A DNA stretch of 5,123 bases, taken from positions 1-5,123 of the forward strand of contig DVND01000165.1 of assembly GCA_018714645.1 (NCBI GenBank), in the 5' to 3' direction. Positions 1-5,123 of this stretch are shown piece after piece. Position numbers and translations under genes: made by a program. The number at the start of each line of letters is the position of its first letter. Positions within the stretch are counted from its first letter, which is position 1. The notes beneath the pieces are model-generated. The model worked only from the letters and a program-made list of their open reading frames with translations. It did not search any database and was not told the DNA's origin. The stretch is from Candidatus Avimonoglobus intestinipullorum. GTDB taxonomy: Bacteria; Bacillota; Clostridia; UBA1381.

Positions 1-34
1 TCAATGTATCAATTTATTTTGGGAGGACAAGCAT

Positions 35-1069
35 ATGAAACATAAACCAACCTGCCTGGCCCTGGCGGCGGCAGTGCTTATTTCAGCATCCGCCGCGGCA
101 TTTGCTGCGGAAACGGAACCGGCGATCCGCGTGGACGGGCGCCTCATCCATTTTGAGGATCAAAAGCCGGTGCTCTTGGAAGAAGAAAACCGCATATTAA
201 TTCCCGCCCGGGGCGTATTTGAAGCAATGGGCGCAACCGTGGAATGGCGGCAAGAGACGAAAAAAGTGTTCGTAGATTCGTACAATAACGTCATCCATCT
301 GGAATTGAACATCGGCGATCCCACCATGCTGGTCTATACATATACCACCAGCCTTTTAAACCCGGAAAAGGAGGAAGTGGCGCTGGATGCCGCGCCCCAG
401 CTGATAAACGACCGGACGATGATCCCCCTGCGGGCGGTTTCCGAATCGCTGAACGCCATCGTGGATTGGGATCAGGAGCAGCAGCTGGTGGACATCACCA
501 CCCAGCAGCGCCAAAACTATATTGAATCAGCGGAGGAGGCATCCGGCGCAGCCTATGATGCAAAAACCGCGCTCCCCAACCTGACGCTTACGGCGGACAA
601 GGAGACGGTGCAGGCGGGCGATACCGTCACGCTGTCCATCAACCTGTCCAACGCGCAAAGCCTGGGGGATGACATCTATTACACCGGCCTGACCGCGGGT
701 ATCTTCTATGACGCGTCAAAATTCTCCTTTACCAGCTACACACCTGTTGTAAACGGCGTCACACCTGAAAGCGGCAGCTATATCGGCGGCTCGAACCCCT
801 CCTTTAAAGAGGATTCCCTGAAGCTGGCTTATATCTTCTATCCGAATGCGGATGTGATCGAACAGCTCTCTGACGGCGTCATCGCCACCGTGACCTTCAC
901 CGCATTGGCGGATGGCCCCGCAGAGTTTTCCCTCTCCGACCGTATCACCGACCGCGGGTATGACACCGGGCTCACCATCCAACAAGGGGAGGAACCCACA
1001 GCAGAAACCCCGACCCTTGCGGCTTCTGAAGAGCTTTACATCGACACAACGCCGGTACAGGTAAATTAA
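35..1069 (+). CDS. Secreted protein with copper-amine-oxidase-N-type (stalk) domain and cohesin-like domain
   Basis: The product has 344 residues. A Shine-Dalgarno site GGGAGG (21-26) lies 8 nt before the ATG. Residues 1-24 look like a Sec signal peptide: a short Lys/His-containing N-terminus, an Ala/Leu-rich core, and a likely signal peptidase I site after AFA (24/25). Residues about 32-155 match the copper amine oxidase N-terminal domain (PF07833 type) seen in many secreted Bacillota proteins: a VDGR start, then two repeat-like units with 'RILIPARGVFEAMGATVEW' and 'RTMIPLRAVSESLNAIVDW'. In this setting the domain is a structural or wall-associated module, not an oxidase. Residues about 182-315 resemble a cohesin-like beta-sandwich: 'VQAGDTVTLSINLSNA', a 'GLTAGIFYDASKFSF' strand pair, and 'GVIATVTFTAL' near the end. 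No LPXTG motif, C-terminal membrane helix, SLH domain or dockerin is visible, so the protein is probably released or held non-covalently. The partner is unknown. The domain calls are by pattern; the cohesin call is the weaker one. Confidence 0.85.
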   Translation: MKHKPTCLALAAAVLISASAAAFAAETEPAIRVDGRLIHFEDQKPVLLEEENRILIPARGVFEAMGATVEWRQETKKVFVDSYNNVIHLELNIGDPTMLVYTYTTSLLNPEKEEVALDAAPQLINDRTMIPLRAVSESLNAIVDWDQEQQLVDITTQQRQNYIESAEEASGAAYDAKTALPNLTLTADKETVQAGDTVTLSINLSNAQSLGDDIYYTGLTAGIFYDASKFSFTSYTPVVNGVTPESGSYIGGSNPSFKEDSLKLAYIFYPNADVIEQLSDGVIATVTFTALADGPAEFSLSDRITDRGYDTGLTIQQGEEPTAETPTLAASEELYIDTTPVQVN

Positions 1070-1076
1070 ACTGCAC

Positions 1077-1107
1077 AGCAGGGGAGCGCCGGCTCCCCTG
1101 CTTTTTT
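1077..1107 (+). terminator. Intrinsic terminator after the stalk/cohesin-like gene
   Basis: A perfect 10-bp stem, GCAGGGGAGC (1078-1087) with GCTCCCCTGC (1092-1101), closes on a 4-nt loop (GCCG). It extends by one A-T pair (1077/1102) and runs straight into a T-run (1102-1107). It starts 8 nt after the stop codon of the upstream gene. This is a textbook Rho-independent terminator. Its T-tract ends only 16 nt before the hydF start codon, so it also lies in the hydF leader. Confidence 0.93.
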
Positions 1108-1108
1108 G

Positions 1109-1114
1109 AAAGGA
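1109..1114 (+). promoter_or_regulatory. Ribosome binding site that fixes the hydF start
   Basis: AAAGGA lies 9 nt before ATG 1124. It would overlap the codons right after an upstream in-frame TTG (1106) and sits immediately before ATG 1115, so it supports 1124 as the start. The TTG itself lies in the terminator T-tract. Confidence 0.75.
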
Positions 1115-1123
1115 ATGAACTGC

Positions 1124-2305
1124 ATGGAAAAAACACCATTGGCCTTCAGGACCCACGTCACCATTTTCGGGAATACCAACGCCGGGAAATCCGCGCTGTT
1201 TAATAAAATCATCGGGCAGGACTTTATGATTGTTTCCGATGTTTCAGGCACCACCACCGACCCTGTCACCAAGGCCTTTGAGCTGCTCCCCTTCGGCCCG
1301 GTAGCGCTCACCGACACCGCCGGCCTGGGGGACGTTTCAGAAATCGGTGCGCAGCGAATGGAAAAAACGAAAAAAATCCTGAACCGGACAGATTTTGCGC
1401 TGTACGCTGCGGACAGTACGCAATTCGACCCGGCGGCATACCGGGAAGCGGTGCAGGCCTTTGAACGGCTGCACATCCCCCATCTATTGGTATTCACCAA
1501 GGCGGATGCGTCCGAAGCGGATTACCGGGAACAGTATCCCGGAAGCCTCTCTGTCTCGGTCTATGACGACGCCTCCATCGCCGCCTTAAAGCAGGCGCTG
1601 CTGGAACAGCTTTCCCGGCTCAAGCCGGAGGAAGAAACTATGGTGGGCGGCCTGCTGCCGGCGGGAAGCACCGTCGTCATGGTCATCCCCATCGATTCCG
1701 AAGCGCCCAAAGGGCGGATCATCCTGCCCCAGGTGCAGTTCCTGCGGGACTGTTTGGATCATGGCATCCGCTGCATTGTGTGCCGCGATACGGAATTGGA
1801 ACAGACGCTTGCGGACTACAGCGCCCCGGATTTAGTGGTAACGGACTCCCAGGCTTTTGCCTTTGTTGATAAGCTGGTTCCCCAGGCTGTGCCGCTGACG
1901 TCGTTTTCCATGATGATGGCGCGTATGAAGGGGGATTTGAAGCAGTTGATCCGGGGCGCCGATGCGATTGAAGGGCTCTCGGACGGTTCCAGGATCCTGA
2001 TGGCAGAGGCCTGTACGCACAACACCTCCCATGAGGACATCGGCCGGGTCAAAATCCCGAACCTGTTAAAAAAGGTCACGGGAAAACAGCTCCATTTCGA
2101 TTTTTATGCGTATCACGATTTCCCCGCCGATTTATCCTCCTACGATCTGGTCATCCACTGCGGCGGCTGTATGATCAATTCCAAATCCATGGAAAACCGC
2201 ATTGCCTTTTGCAACGATGCCGGCGTGCCCATCACCAATTACGGCGTTGTGCTGGCATATGGGGCAGGTATTTTGGACAGGGCAAAAAAAATATTTGAAC
2301 AATAA
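1124..2305 (+). CDS. hydF: [FeFe]-hydrogenase H-cluster maturation GTPase HydF
   Basis: HydF is the scaffold GTPase on which the di-iron subcluster of [FeFe]-hydrogenase is completed, after work by the radical SAM enzymes HydE and HydG, before transfer to the apo-hydrogenase in the cytoplasm. From ATG 1124 the protein has 393 residues, normal for the family. The N-terminal GTPase domain shows the P-loop GNTNAGKS (16-23), a switch-I segment SGTTTDP (41-47), G3 DTAG (64-67) and a G4-like TKAD (125-128) in place of the usual NKxD. A dimerisation region follows. The C-terminal cluster-binding domain carries CTH (Cys297, His299) and HCGGC (Cys346, Cys349), which fit the HydF CxH...HCxxC iron-sulfur ligand pattern, with 45 residues between the two histidines. 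hydE, hydG and a hydrogenase gene are absent here, so the maturation genes are at least partly unlinked. The gene follows a terminator by 16 nt and converges on the next gene. Confidence 0.96.
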   Translation: MEKTPLAFRTHVTIFGNTNAGKSALFNKIIGQDFMIVSDVSGTTTDPVTKAFELLPFGPVALTDTAGLGDVSEIGAQRMEKTKKILNRTDFALYAADSTQFDPAAYREAVQAFERLHIPHLLVFTKADASEADYREQYPGSLSVSVYDDASIAALKQALLEQLSRLKPEEETMVGGLLPAGSTVVMVIPIDSEAPKGRIILPQVQFLRDCLDHGIRCIVCRDTELEQTLADYSAPDLVVTDSQAFAFVDKLVPQAVPLTSFSMMMARMKGDLKQLIRGADAIEGLSDGSRILMAEACTHNTSHEDIGRVKIPNLLKKVTGKQLHFDFYAYHDFPADLSSYDLVIHCGGCMINSKSMENRIAFCNDAGVPITNYGVVLAYGAGILDRAKKIFEQ

Positions 2306-2332
2306 AAAATCCCCGGCAGGGGATTTTTTATT
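2301..2332. terminator. Bidirectional terminator shared by hydF and the convergent kinase-like gene
   Basis: This is a perfect inverted repeat: 14 bp per arm (2301-2314 and 2319-2332) around a 4-nt loop (GGCA). The core is CCCC/GGGG flanked by A-run and T-run, so each strand reads as a GC stem followed by a U-tract. The hydF stop codon (2303-2305) lies in the left arm and the stop codon of the minus-strand gene (2328-2330) in the right arm. The hairpin therefore serves both convergent genes. Confidence 0.92.
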
Positions 2333-3023
2333 GCATTCCGTTATACGCCACCTCTGCGGCCTCCGGCTCCATATTGCAGCCCAGCCGGTACAGCGGCACC
2401 GTGCGCAGCAGGTCATCCAGGATGCCCAGCATCTTTTGCATGCCCGATGCATTTTTCGGGCGCATGGTCTGGGTCAGCATGGTATGCAGGCCTTCCTGCG
2501 GTGTGATTTTTTTGATCCAGTTCTGCTGCGCCCGCTCCAGGATACAAATGCCCCGGATGGGGGCCGTCATGTTGGTGTTCAAGGCTTCCTTCCCGCTCCA
2601 CGGTGTGCCGCAGGCGTGGAACACCCCGTCCAGCTTCCGCAGCAGCGGCTTATCGCCGTTCACCACCGCCGCCCGATCCCCGAATTTTTCCAGCCAAAGC
2701 CTCATATGCGTGGTTTTCCCCGTCCCGCTGAGGGCGGAAAACAAATACGCCTGCCCGTCCACCGCCACCGCCGCCGCATGCAGCAGCATCCCGTCATAAT
2801 CCAGGATTTTTTCACAAATCTGCCGGTAAATACACAGACTCTCCAAATAGTCCAACGCATATCCGGGATTCTCCTGATACTCCCTGATCATCAGCTCCCG
2901 GGTGGATTCCACTACAAAATCCACCGGCCGCAGCCCGGTATATATATACGCTTGGCACATATCCGCCGTATAGGCCTTTTTGATCCGCATGTCAATCACT
3001 AAATCCGCCATCTTGATAATCAT
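2328..3023 (-). CDS. HPr-kinase/PEPCK-like P-loop protein, substrate unknown
   Basis: The product has 231 residues starting at ATG 3023 (minus strand), chosen because AGGAG (3031-3035) lies 7 nt upstream. An in-frame ATG at 3050 lies within the start region of the likely transcript, next to the -10 box, and has no ribosome binding site. Visible motifs are LHAAAV (81-86), a Walker A loop SGTGKTTH (99-106), NGDKPLL (122-128), which plausibly supplies an acidic metal ligand, and GTPWSGKE (139-146). The C-terminal end 'LYRLGCNMEPEAAEVAY' is typical of the group. This arrangement resembles HPr serine kinase C-terminal-like and PEP-carboxykinase-like ATP-binding proteins common in Clostridia. Related HPr-kinase-like enzymes include tailoring kinases of lasso peptides. 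True HprK is longer, with a separate N-terminal domain, so this is not the catabolite-repression kinase. No precursor peptide, radical SAM or PqqD-like gene is next to it. Transcription appears monocistronic, with its own promoter and terminator. ATP binding is well supported; the substrate is unknown. Confidence 0.82.
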   Translation of the reverse strand: MIIKMADLVIDMRIKKAYTADMCQAYIYTGLRPVDFVVESTRELMIREYQENPGYALDYLESLCIYRQICEKILDYDGMLLHAAAVAVDGQAYLFSALSGTGKTTHMRLWLEKFGDRAAVVNGDKPLLRKLDGVFHACGTPWSGKEALNTNMTAPIRGICILERAQQNWIKKITPQEGLHTMLTQTMRPKNASGMQKMLGILDDLLRTVPLYRLGCNMEPEAAEVAYNGMQ

Positions 3024-3030
3024 AATTATT

Positions 3031-3035
3031 CTCCT
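3031..3035 (-). promoter_or_regulatory. Ribosome binding site of the kinase-like gene
   Basis: AGGAG on the minus strand lies 7 nt before ATG 3023. It decides the start in favour of the 231-residue form over a form 9 residues longer. Confidence 0.8.
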
Positions 3036-3051
3036 GTTATAGAATGGCATT

Positions 3052-3080
3052 ATTATATATCAAAACCGTATTTATTTCAA
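3052..3080 (-). promoter_or_regulatory. SigA-type promoter of the kinase-like gene
   Basis: Reading the minus strand, TTGAAA (3075-3080) is followed by a 17-bp spacer and a perfect TATAAT (3052-3057). Transcription would begin near 3045, leaving a leader of roughly 20 nt that contains the ribosome binding site. The near-consensus boxes suggest substantial basal expression, with no obvious operator. Confidence 0.85.
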
Positions 3081-3133
3081 GAGATGCTGCACCTTTTTCC
3101 AAAAATCCAGTATGCTGATAGTAAAACACCATG

Positions 3134-3139
3134 AAAGGA
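3134..3139 (+). promoter_or_regulatory. Ribosome binding site that fixes the amidase start
   Basis: AAAGGA lies 9 nt before ATG 3149. An in-frame ATG at 3131 precedes and overlaps this site's position, so it cannot be the start used with it. Confidence 0.75.
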
Positions 3140-3148
3140 TTTGATATA

Positions 3149-3634
3149 ATGTTGTATAACAGAGAAAAAGCGGTGGCCTATGCACATCAATGGGCCTATG
3201 GGCGCAATCCCGCATTTTACGATTTTTCCAATCTGGGCGGCGACTGCACCAACTTCGCCTCCCAGGTGCTGTACGCGGGCGCGGGCGTCATGAATTTCAC
3301 CCCCACCTTCGGATGGTTTTACATCTCTTTAAATAACCGCGCCCCGGCTTGGACGGGGGTAAACGAGCTTTACAGGTTTTTAATCAACAACAGGGGTGCC
3401 GGCCCGCAGGCGGAAGAAACGGGCCTGCGGCAGATTGAAAAGGGCGATATCATCCAGCTGCGGTTCCGGGGCGCAGGCGCCTTTGACCACTCCCCGGTAG
3501 TCGTCGATGTGGGGCTGCGTACGCCCGATACAGTACTGCTGGCCGCACATACAAACGATGCGGATTTCCGGCCGCTGTCCACCTATAATTACAACGCCTA
3601 CCGCTGCCTGCACATCTACAATGTGGGCGAATGA
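3149..3634 (+). CDS. Stand-alone amidase-6-type (NlpC/P60-like) domain protein
   Basis: The product has 161 residues starting at ATG 3149. Almost the whole protein is one domain resembling the 'putative amidase' family PF12671, a papain-like fold related to NlpC/P60 and CHAP enzymes. The N-terminus 'YNREKAVAYAHQWAYGRNPAF' and the segment GGDCTNFASQ (30-39) are characteristic. Cys33 is the predicted nucleophile, His114 in DHSPVVVD (113-120) the predicted base, and the AHTND segment (133-137) probably supplies the third polar residue. Members usually occur as C-terminal domains of secreted proteins, where cell-wall peptide or amide cleavage is presumed. Here there is no signal peptide, membrane helix or wall-binding module, so the protein is predicted to stay in the cytoplasm unless exported by a non-classical route. 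It is divergent from the kinase-like gene (125-bp gap). I could not find a convincing promoter or a terminator for it. The family call is strong; the substrate is unknown. Confidence 0.85.
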   Translation: MLYNREKAVAYAHQWAYGRNPAFYDFSNLGGDCTNFASQVLYAGAGVMNFTPTFGWFYISLNNRAPAWTGVNELYRFLINNRGAGPQAEETGLRQIEKGDIIQLRFRGAGAFDHSPVVVDVGLRTPDTVLLAAHTNDADFRPLSTYNYNAYRCLHIYNVGE

Positions 3635-3652
3635 GATTCTGCGGGAAATCCA

Positions 3653-3681
3653 TTGACAAATTCTGCCGGTTCATGTAAAAT
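3653..3681 (+). promoter_or_regulatory. SigA-type promoter of the acetyl esterase gene
   Basis: A perfect -35 box TTGACA (3653-3658), a 17-bp spacer and the -10 box TAAAAT (3676-3681, 5 of 6 matches) lie 36 to 64 nt before the esterase ATG. Transcription should start near 3688, inside the inverted repeat that follows. The esterase is thus probably expressed independently of the amidase gene upstream. Confidence 0.85.
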
Positions 3682-3703
3682 TCTATTTATATAATAAATA
3701 GAA
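3681..3703. promoter_or_regulatory. Perfect inverted repeat over the esterase transcription start (candidate operator)
   Basis: The arms TTCTATTTAT (3681-3690) and ATAAATAGAA (3694-3703) are perfectly complementary around a 3-nt centre (ATA). The repeat begins on the last base of the -10 box and ends just before the ribosome binding site. Its location fits a repressor operator. It is very AT-rich and has no GC stem, which argues against a terminator. Which regulator binds is not deducible from the window. Confidence 0.65.
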
Positions 3704-3716
3704 AGAAGGCCATACC

Positions 3717-4673
3717 ATGCAGCTTGATATGAAACCTGCGCAACTGAAAGAATATACGGGCAGCACGCCGCGCCCGGCGGATTTTGACGCATACTGGGAG
3801 CGCGCCCTCAAGGAAATGCACGCTGTCGACCCGCAGGTGGAATTGATCCCGGCGGCGTTTCAGTCCCCCGTGGCGGATTGCTTCGACATGTATTTCACAG
3901 GCACCAAAGGCGCGCGTATTTACGCGAAACTGCTGATCCCAAAAAACAGGACCGCTCCCGGCCCTGCCGTTTTGCAATTTCACGGTTATTGCGGAAGCAG
4001 CGGCGATTGGTCGCAGTACCTGGTTTACGCCGCCTCCGGCTTTGTGGTCGCGGCAATGGACGTCCGCGGCCAGGGCGGGAAGTCCGAGGATGTGGGCGGC
4101 GTAAAAGGGACGACGCAGAACGGTTCTATCATACGCGGCCTCTCTGACCACGAGGACAACCTGCTATTCCGCCAGAATTTTCTGGACACCGCTTTGCTTG
4201 CAAAAATCGTGATGGATATGGATCTGGTGGACGAAACCCGCGTCGGCGCGTTTGGTGGGAGCCAGGGCGGCGGCCTGACGCTGGCATGCGCGGCTTTGGA
4301 GCCGCGGATCAAGCGTATTGCGCCCCACGTCCCGTTCCTGTGCGACTATAAGCGCGTCTGGGAAATGGATCTGGCAAAAAACGCATATGGGGAATTGAAA
4401 GACTACTTTCGTAAATTTGACCCCCGCCATGAACATGAGGACGAAATTTTCACACGGCTGGGATATATCGACGTGCAGTTCCTGGCGCCGCGCATCAAGG
4501 CGGACACCATCTTCTTCACAGGCCTGATGGATGAAGTATGCCCGCCGTCCTCGCAGTTTGCGGCATATAACAAAATGACCTGCAATAAAAAAATGTACAT
4601 TTATCCTGATTTCGCCCACGAGGACTTCCCGGACGCTTCTGATCTCATCTACGGATTTATGCTGGGATTATAA
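3717..4673 (+). CDS. Acetyl xylan esterase / cephalosporin-C deacetylase (carbohydrate esterase family 7)
   Basis: This enzyme removes acetyl groups from short acetylated sugars and xylo-oligosaccharides, and family members also deacetylate cephalosporin C. The length of 318 residues matches the family, and AGAAGG (3704-3709) lies 7 nt before ATG 3717. The fold is alpha/beta hydrolase of the AXE1 type (PF05448). Visible motifs are the N-terminal 'PADFDAYWERALKEM' (20-34), QFHGYCG (87-93) for the oxyanion-hole region, RGQ (117-119), GGSQGG (180-185) with nucleophile Ser182, the acid Asp272 in GLMDEVCPP, and His301 in the terminal HE (301-302). RGQ, GxSQG and HE are the three CE7 signatures, and the triad spacing is as in Bacillus Cah. 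There is no signal peptide, so it should act in the cytoplasm on imported oligosaccharides. It has its own strong promoter with a candidate operator. No sugar transporter or glycosidase is visible beside it. There is no terminator in the 52-nt gap to the next gene. Confidence 0.95.
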   Translation: MQLDMKPAQLKEYTGSTPRPADFDAYWERALKEMHAVDPQVELIPAAFQSPVADCFDMYFTGTKGARIYAKLLIPKNRTAPGPAVLQFHGYCGSSGDWSQYLVYAASGFVVAAMDVRGQGGKSEDVGGVKGTTQNGSIIRGLSDHEDNLLFRQNFLDTALLAKIVMDMDLVDETRVGAFGGSQGGGLTLACAALEPRIKRIAPHVPFLCDYKRVWEMDLAKNAYGELKDYFRKFDPRHEHEDEIFTRLGYIDVQFLAPRIKADTIFFTGLMDEVCPPSSQFAAYNKMTCNKKMYIYPDFAHEDFPDASDLIYGFMLGL

Positions 4674-4707
4674 AATTAAAAATTGGGCACTATTAATTAT
4701 ACATTGT

Positions 4708-4716
4708 GGGGAAGGG
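4708..4716 (+). promoter_or_regulatory. Ribosome binding site supporting a GTG start
   Basis: The purine run GGGGAAGGG ends 9 nt before GTG 4726. An in-frame TGA (4723-4725) directly precedes that GTG, so no longer N-terminus is possible in this frame. Confidence 0.75.
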
Positions 4717-4725
4717 CGTGTTTGA

Positions 4726-5123
4726 GTGTATCAGTTCCTATGGTATTTCTTTATCTTTGCGTTCCTGGGCTGGTGCGTGGAGGTGGCTTTTGAAGCGGTG
4801 CTCCACGGGAAATTCATCAACCGCGGGCTGTTAAACGGTCCCGTCTGCCCGATTTACGGCTTTGGCGTGGTGCTGGTGTATTACCTGCTCCGCCCGCTGT
4901 CGGACAGCTTTATGATGCTGTTTGTCGGCTCGGTATTATTAACGTCGGCTTTGAAATGGCTGACGGGGTTTGTCCTGGAAAAAGTTTTCCATCAGCGGTG
5001 GTGGGATTATTCTCACCGCCGGTTCAACTTAAACGGATATATCTGTCTGCCCTTTTCCCTGGCTTGGGGCGCGGCCTGCGTATTTGTCATCAATTTTTTG
5101 ATCCCGCTGGCAAATATCTTTAT
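4726..5123 (+). CDS. CmpB-like 'putative ABC transporter permease' family membrane protein, 3' end beyond the window
   Basis: This is an open frame of 132 codons from GTG 4726 to the window edge, with no stop codon. The sequence has the features of PF06541 (CmpB-like family, often labelled 'putative ABC transporter permease', function not established): 'FLGWCVEVAFEAVLHGKF' near the start, NRGLLNGPVCPIYGFG (32-47), 'LTGFVLEKVFHQRWWDYS' (79-96) and FNLNGYICL (100-108). About four hydrophobic segments can be seen (about 4-22, 43-56, 62-84, 105-127), so it is an integral membrane protein. There is no ATP-binding cassette and no ABC ATPase nearby, so the 'transporter' label is only a family name. 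It lies 52 nt after the esterase without a terminator. Co-transcription is possible, though a weak separate promoter (TTAAAA 4676-4681, 16-bp spacer, TATACA 4698-4703) cannot be excluded. The GTG start is certain in frame because a TGA precedes it. Confidence 0.88.
   Translation, partial: MYQFLWYFFIFAFLGWCVEVAFEAVLHGKFINRGLLNGPVCPIYGFGVVLVYYLLRPLSDSFMMLFVGSVLLTSALKWLTGFVLEKVFHQRWWDYSHRRFNLNGYICLPFSLAWGAACVFVINFLIPLANIF

Noticed and set aside
1106..1123. Longer HydF N-terminus from TTG 1106 or ATG 1115
   Set aside because: The TTG lies in the T-tract of the terminator with no ribosome binding site before it, and ATG 1115 directly abuts the AAAGGA site. Only ATG 1124 has correct spacing, and the family begins near this point.
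2202..3002. Long open frame of 266 codons on the plus strand
   Set aside because: It lies antisense to the kinase-like gene and overlaps the hydF end and the shared terminator. Its translation is rich in Arg, His, Pro and Gln without family motifs, as expected for a shadow of a GC-rich gene.
2328..3023. Identification as true HPr kinase/phosphorylase (hprK)
   Set aside because: The protein is too short, lacks the HprK N-terminal domain and is not beside lgt or other usual hprK neighbours. Only the P-loop fold is shared.
3087..3122. Possible promoter for the amidase gene (TATGCT 3111-3116 or GATAGT 3117-3122)
   Set aside because: The -10 matches are only 4 of 6 and neither has a recognisable -35 box, so I did not list it as a feature.
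3145..3150. TATAAT next to the amidase start codon
   Set aside because: It overlaps the ribosome-binding-site-to-start interval and the ATG itself, and no -35 box lies 17 bp upstream, so it is a chance match.
3635..3652. Terminator between the amidase and esterase genes
   Set aside because: There is no GC-rich stem followed by a T-run; the AT-rich palindrome at 3681-3703 overlaps the promoter start and lacks a GC core.
3687..4151. Minus-strand open frame of 154 codons opposite the esterase gene
   Set aside because: It is antisense to a gene with an intact catalytic triad, shows no recognisable motif and lacks a ribosome binding site.

Overview
This 5.1 kb window looks like an ordinary stretch of chromosome from an anaerobic member of the Bacillota, most likely class Clostridia. 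The evidence is an [FeFe]-hydrogenase maturase (HydF), strong purine-rich Shine-Dalgarno sites, SigA-type promoters, short AT-rich intergenic gaps between moderately GC-rich genes, and several protein families common in gut or plant-degrading Clostridia. The genus cannot be named from the sequence alone. I see no tRNA, rRNA, CRISPR array, insertion sequence or phage gene.

Layout: (1) 35-1069 (+) encodes a secreted protein with a copper-amine-oxidase-N-type domain followed by a cohesin-like beta-sandwich. It ends in a strong intrinsic terminator (1077-1107). (2) 1124-2305 (+) encodes HydF; its ribosome binding site begins almost directly after that terminator's T-tract. (3) 2328-3023 (-) encodes a small P-loop protein of the HPr-kinase/PEPCK-like type. 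It converges on hydF, and one perfect hairpin (2301-2332) carries both stop codons. Its own promoter is near consensus (3052-3080). (4) 3149-3634 (+), divergent from the kinase-like gene, encodes a 161-residue stand-alone amidase-6-type cysteine peptidase/amidase without a signal peptide. (5) 3717-4673 (+) encodes a carbohydrate-esterase-family-7 acetyl xylan esterase/cephalosporin-C deacetylase. It sits behind a TTGACA-17-TAAAAT promoter whose -10 box runs into a perfect 10-bp inverted repeat, a good operator candidate. (6) 4726 to the window end (+) is the 5' part of a membrane protein of the CmpB-like 'putative ABC transporter permease' family, starting at GTG.

The genes do not form one obvious pathway. 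HydF serves hydrogen metabolism. The esterase serves intracellular deacetylation of imported plant-derived oligosaccharides. The stalk/cohesin-like protein and the membrane protein are envelope-associated. The kinase-like protein and the amidase have no known substrate. The points most worth a second look are the palindrome at the esterase promoter, the position of hydF directly behind a terminator, the orphan HPr-kinase-like protein, and the hairpin shared by the two convergent stop codons. I found no convincing sign of a wholly new multi-gene system.
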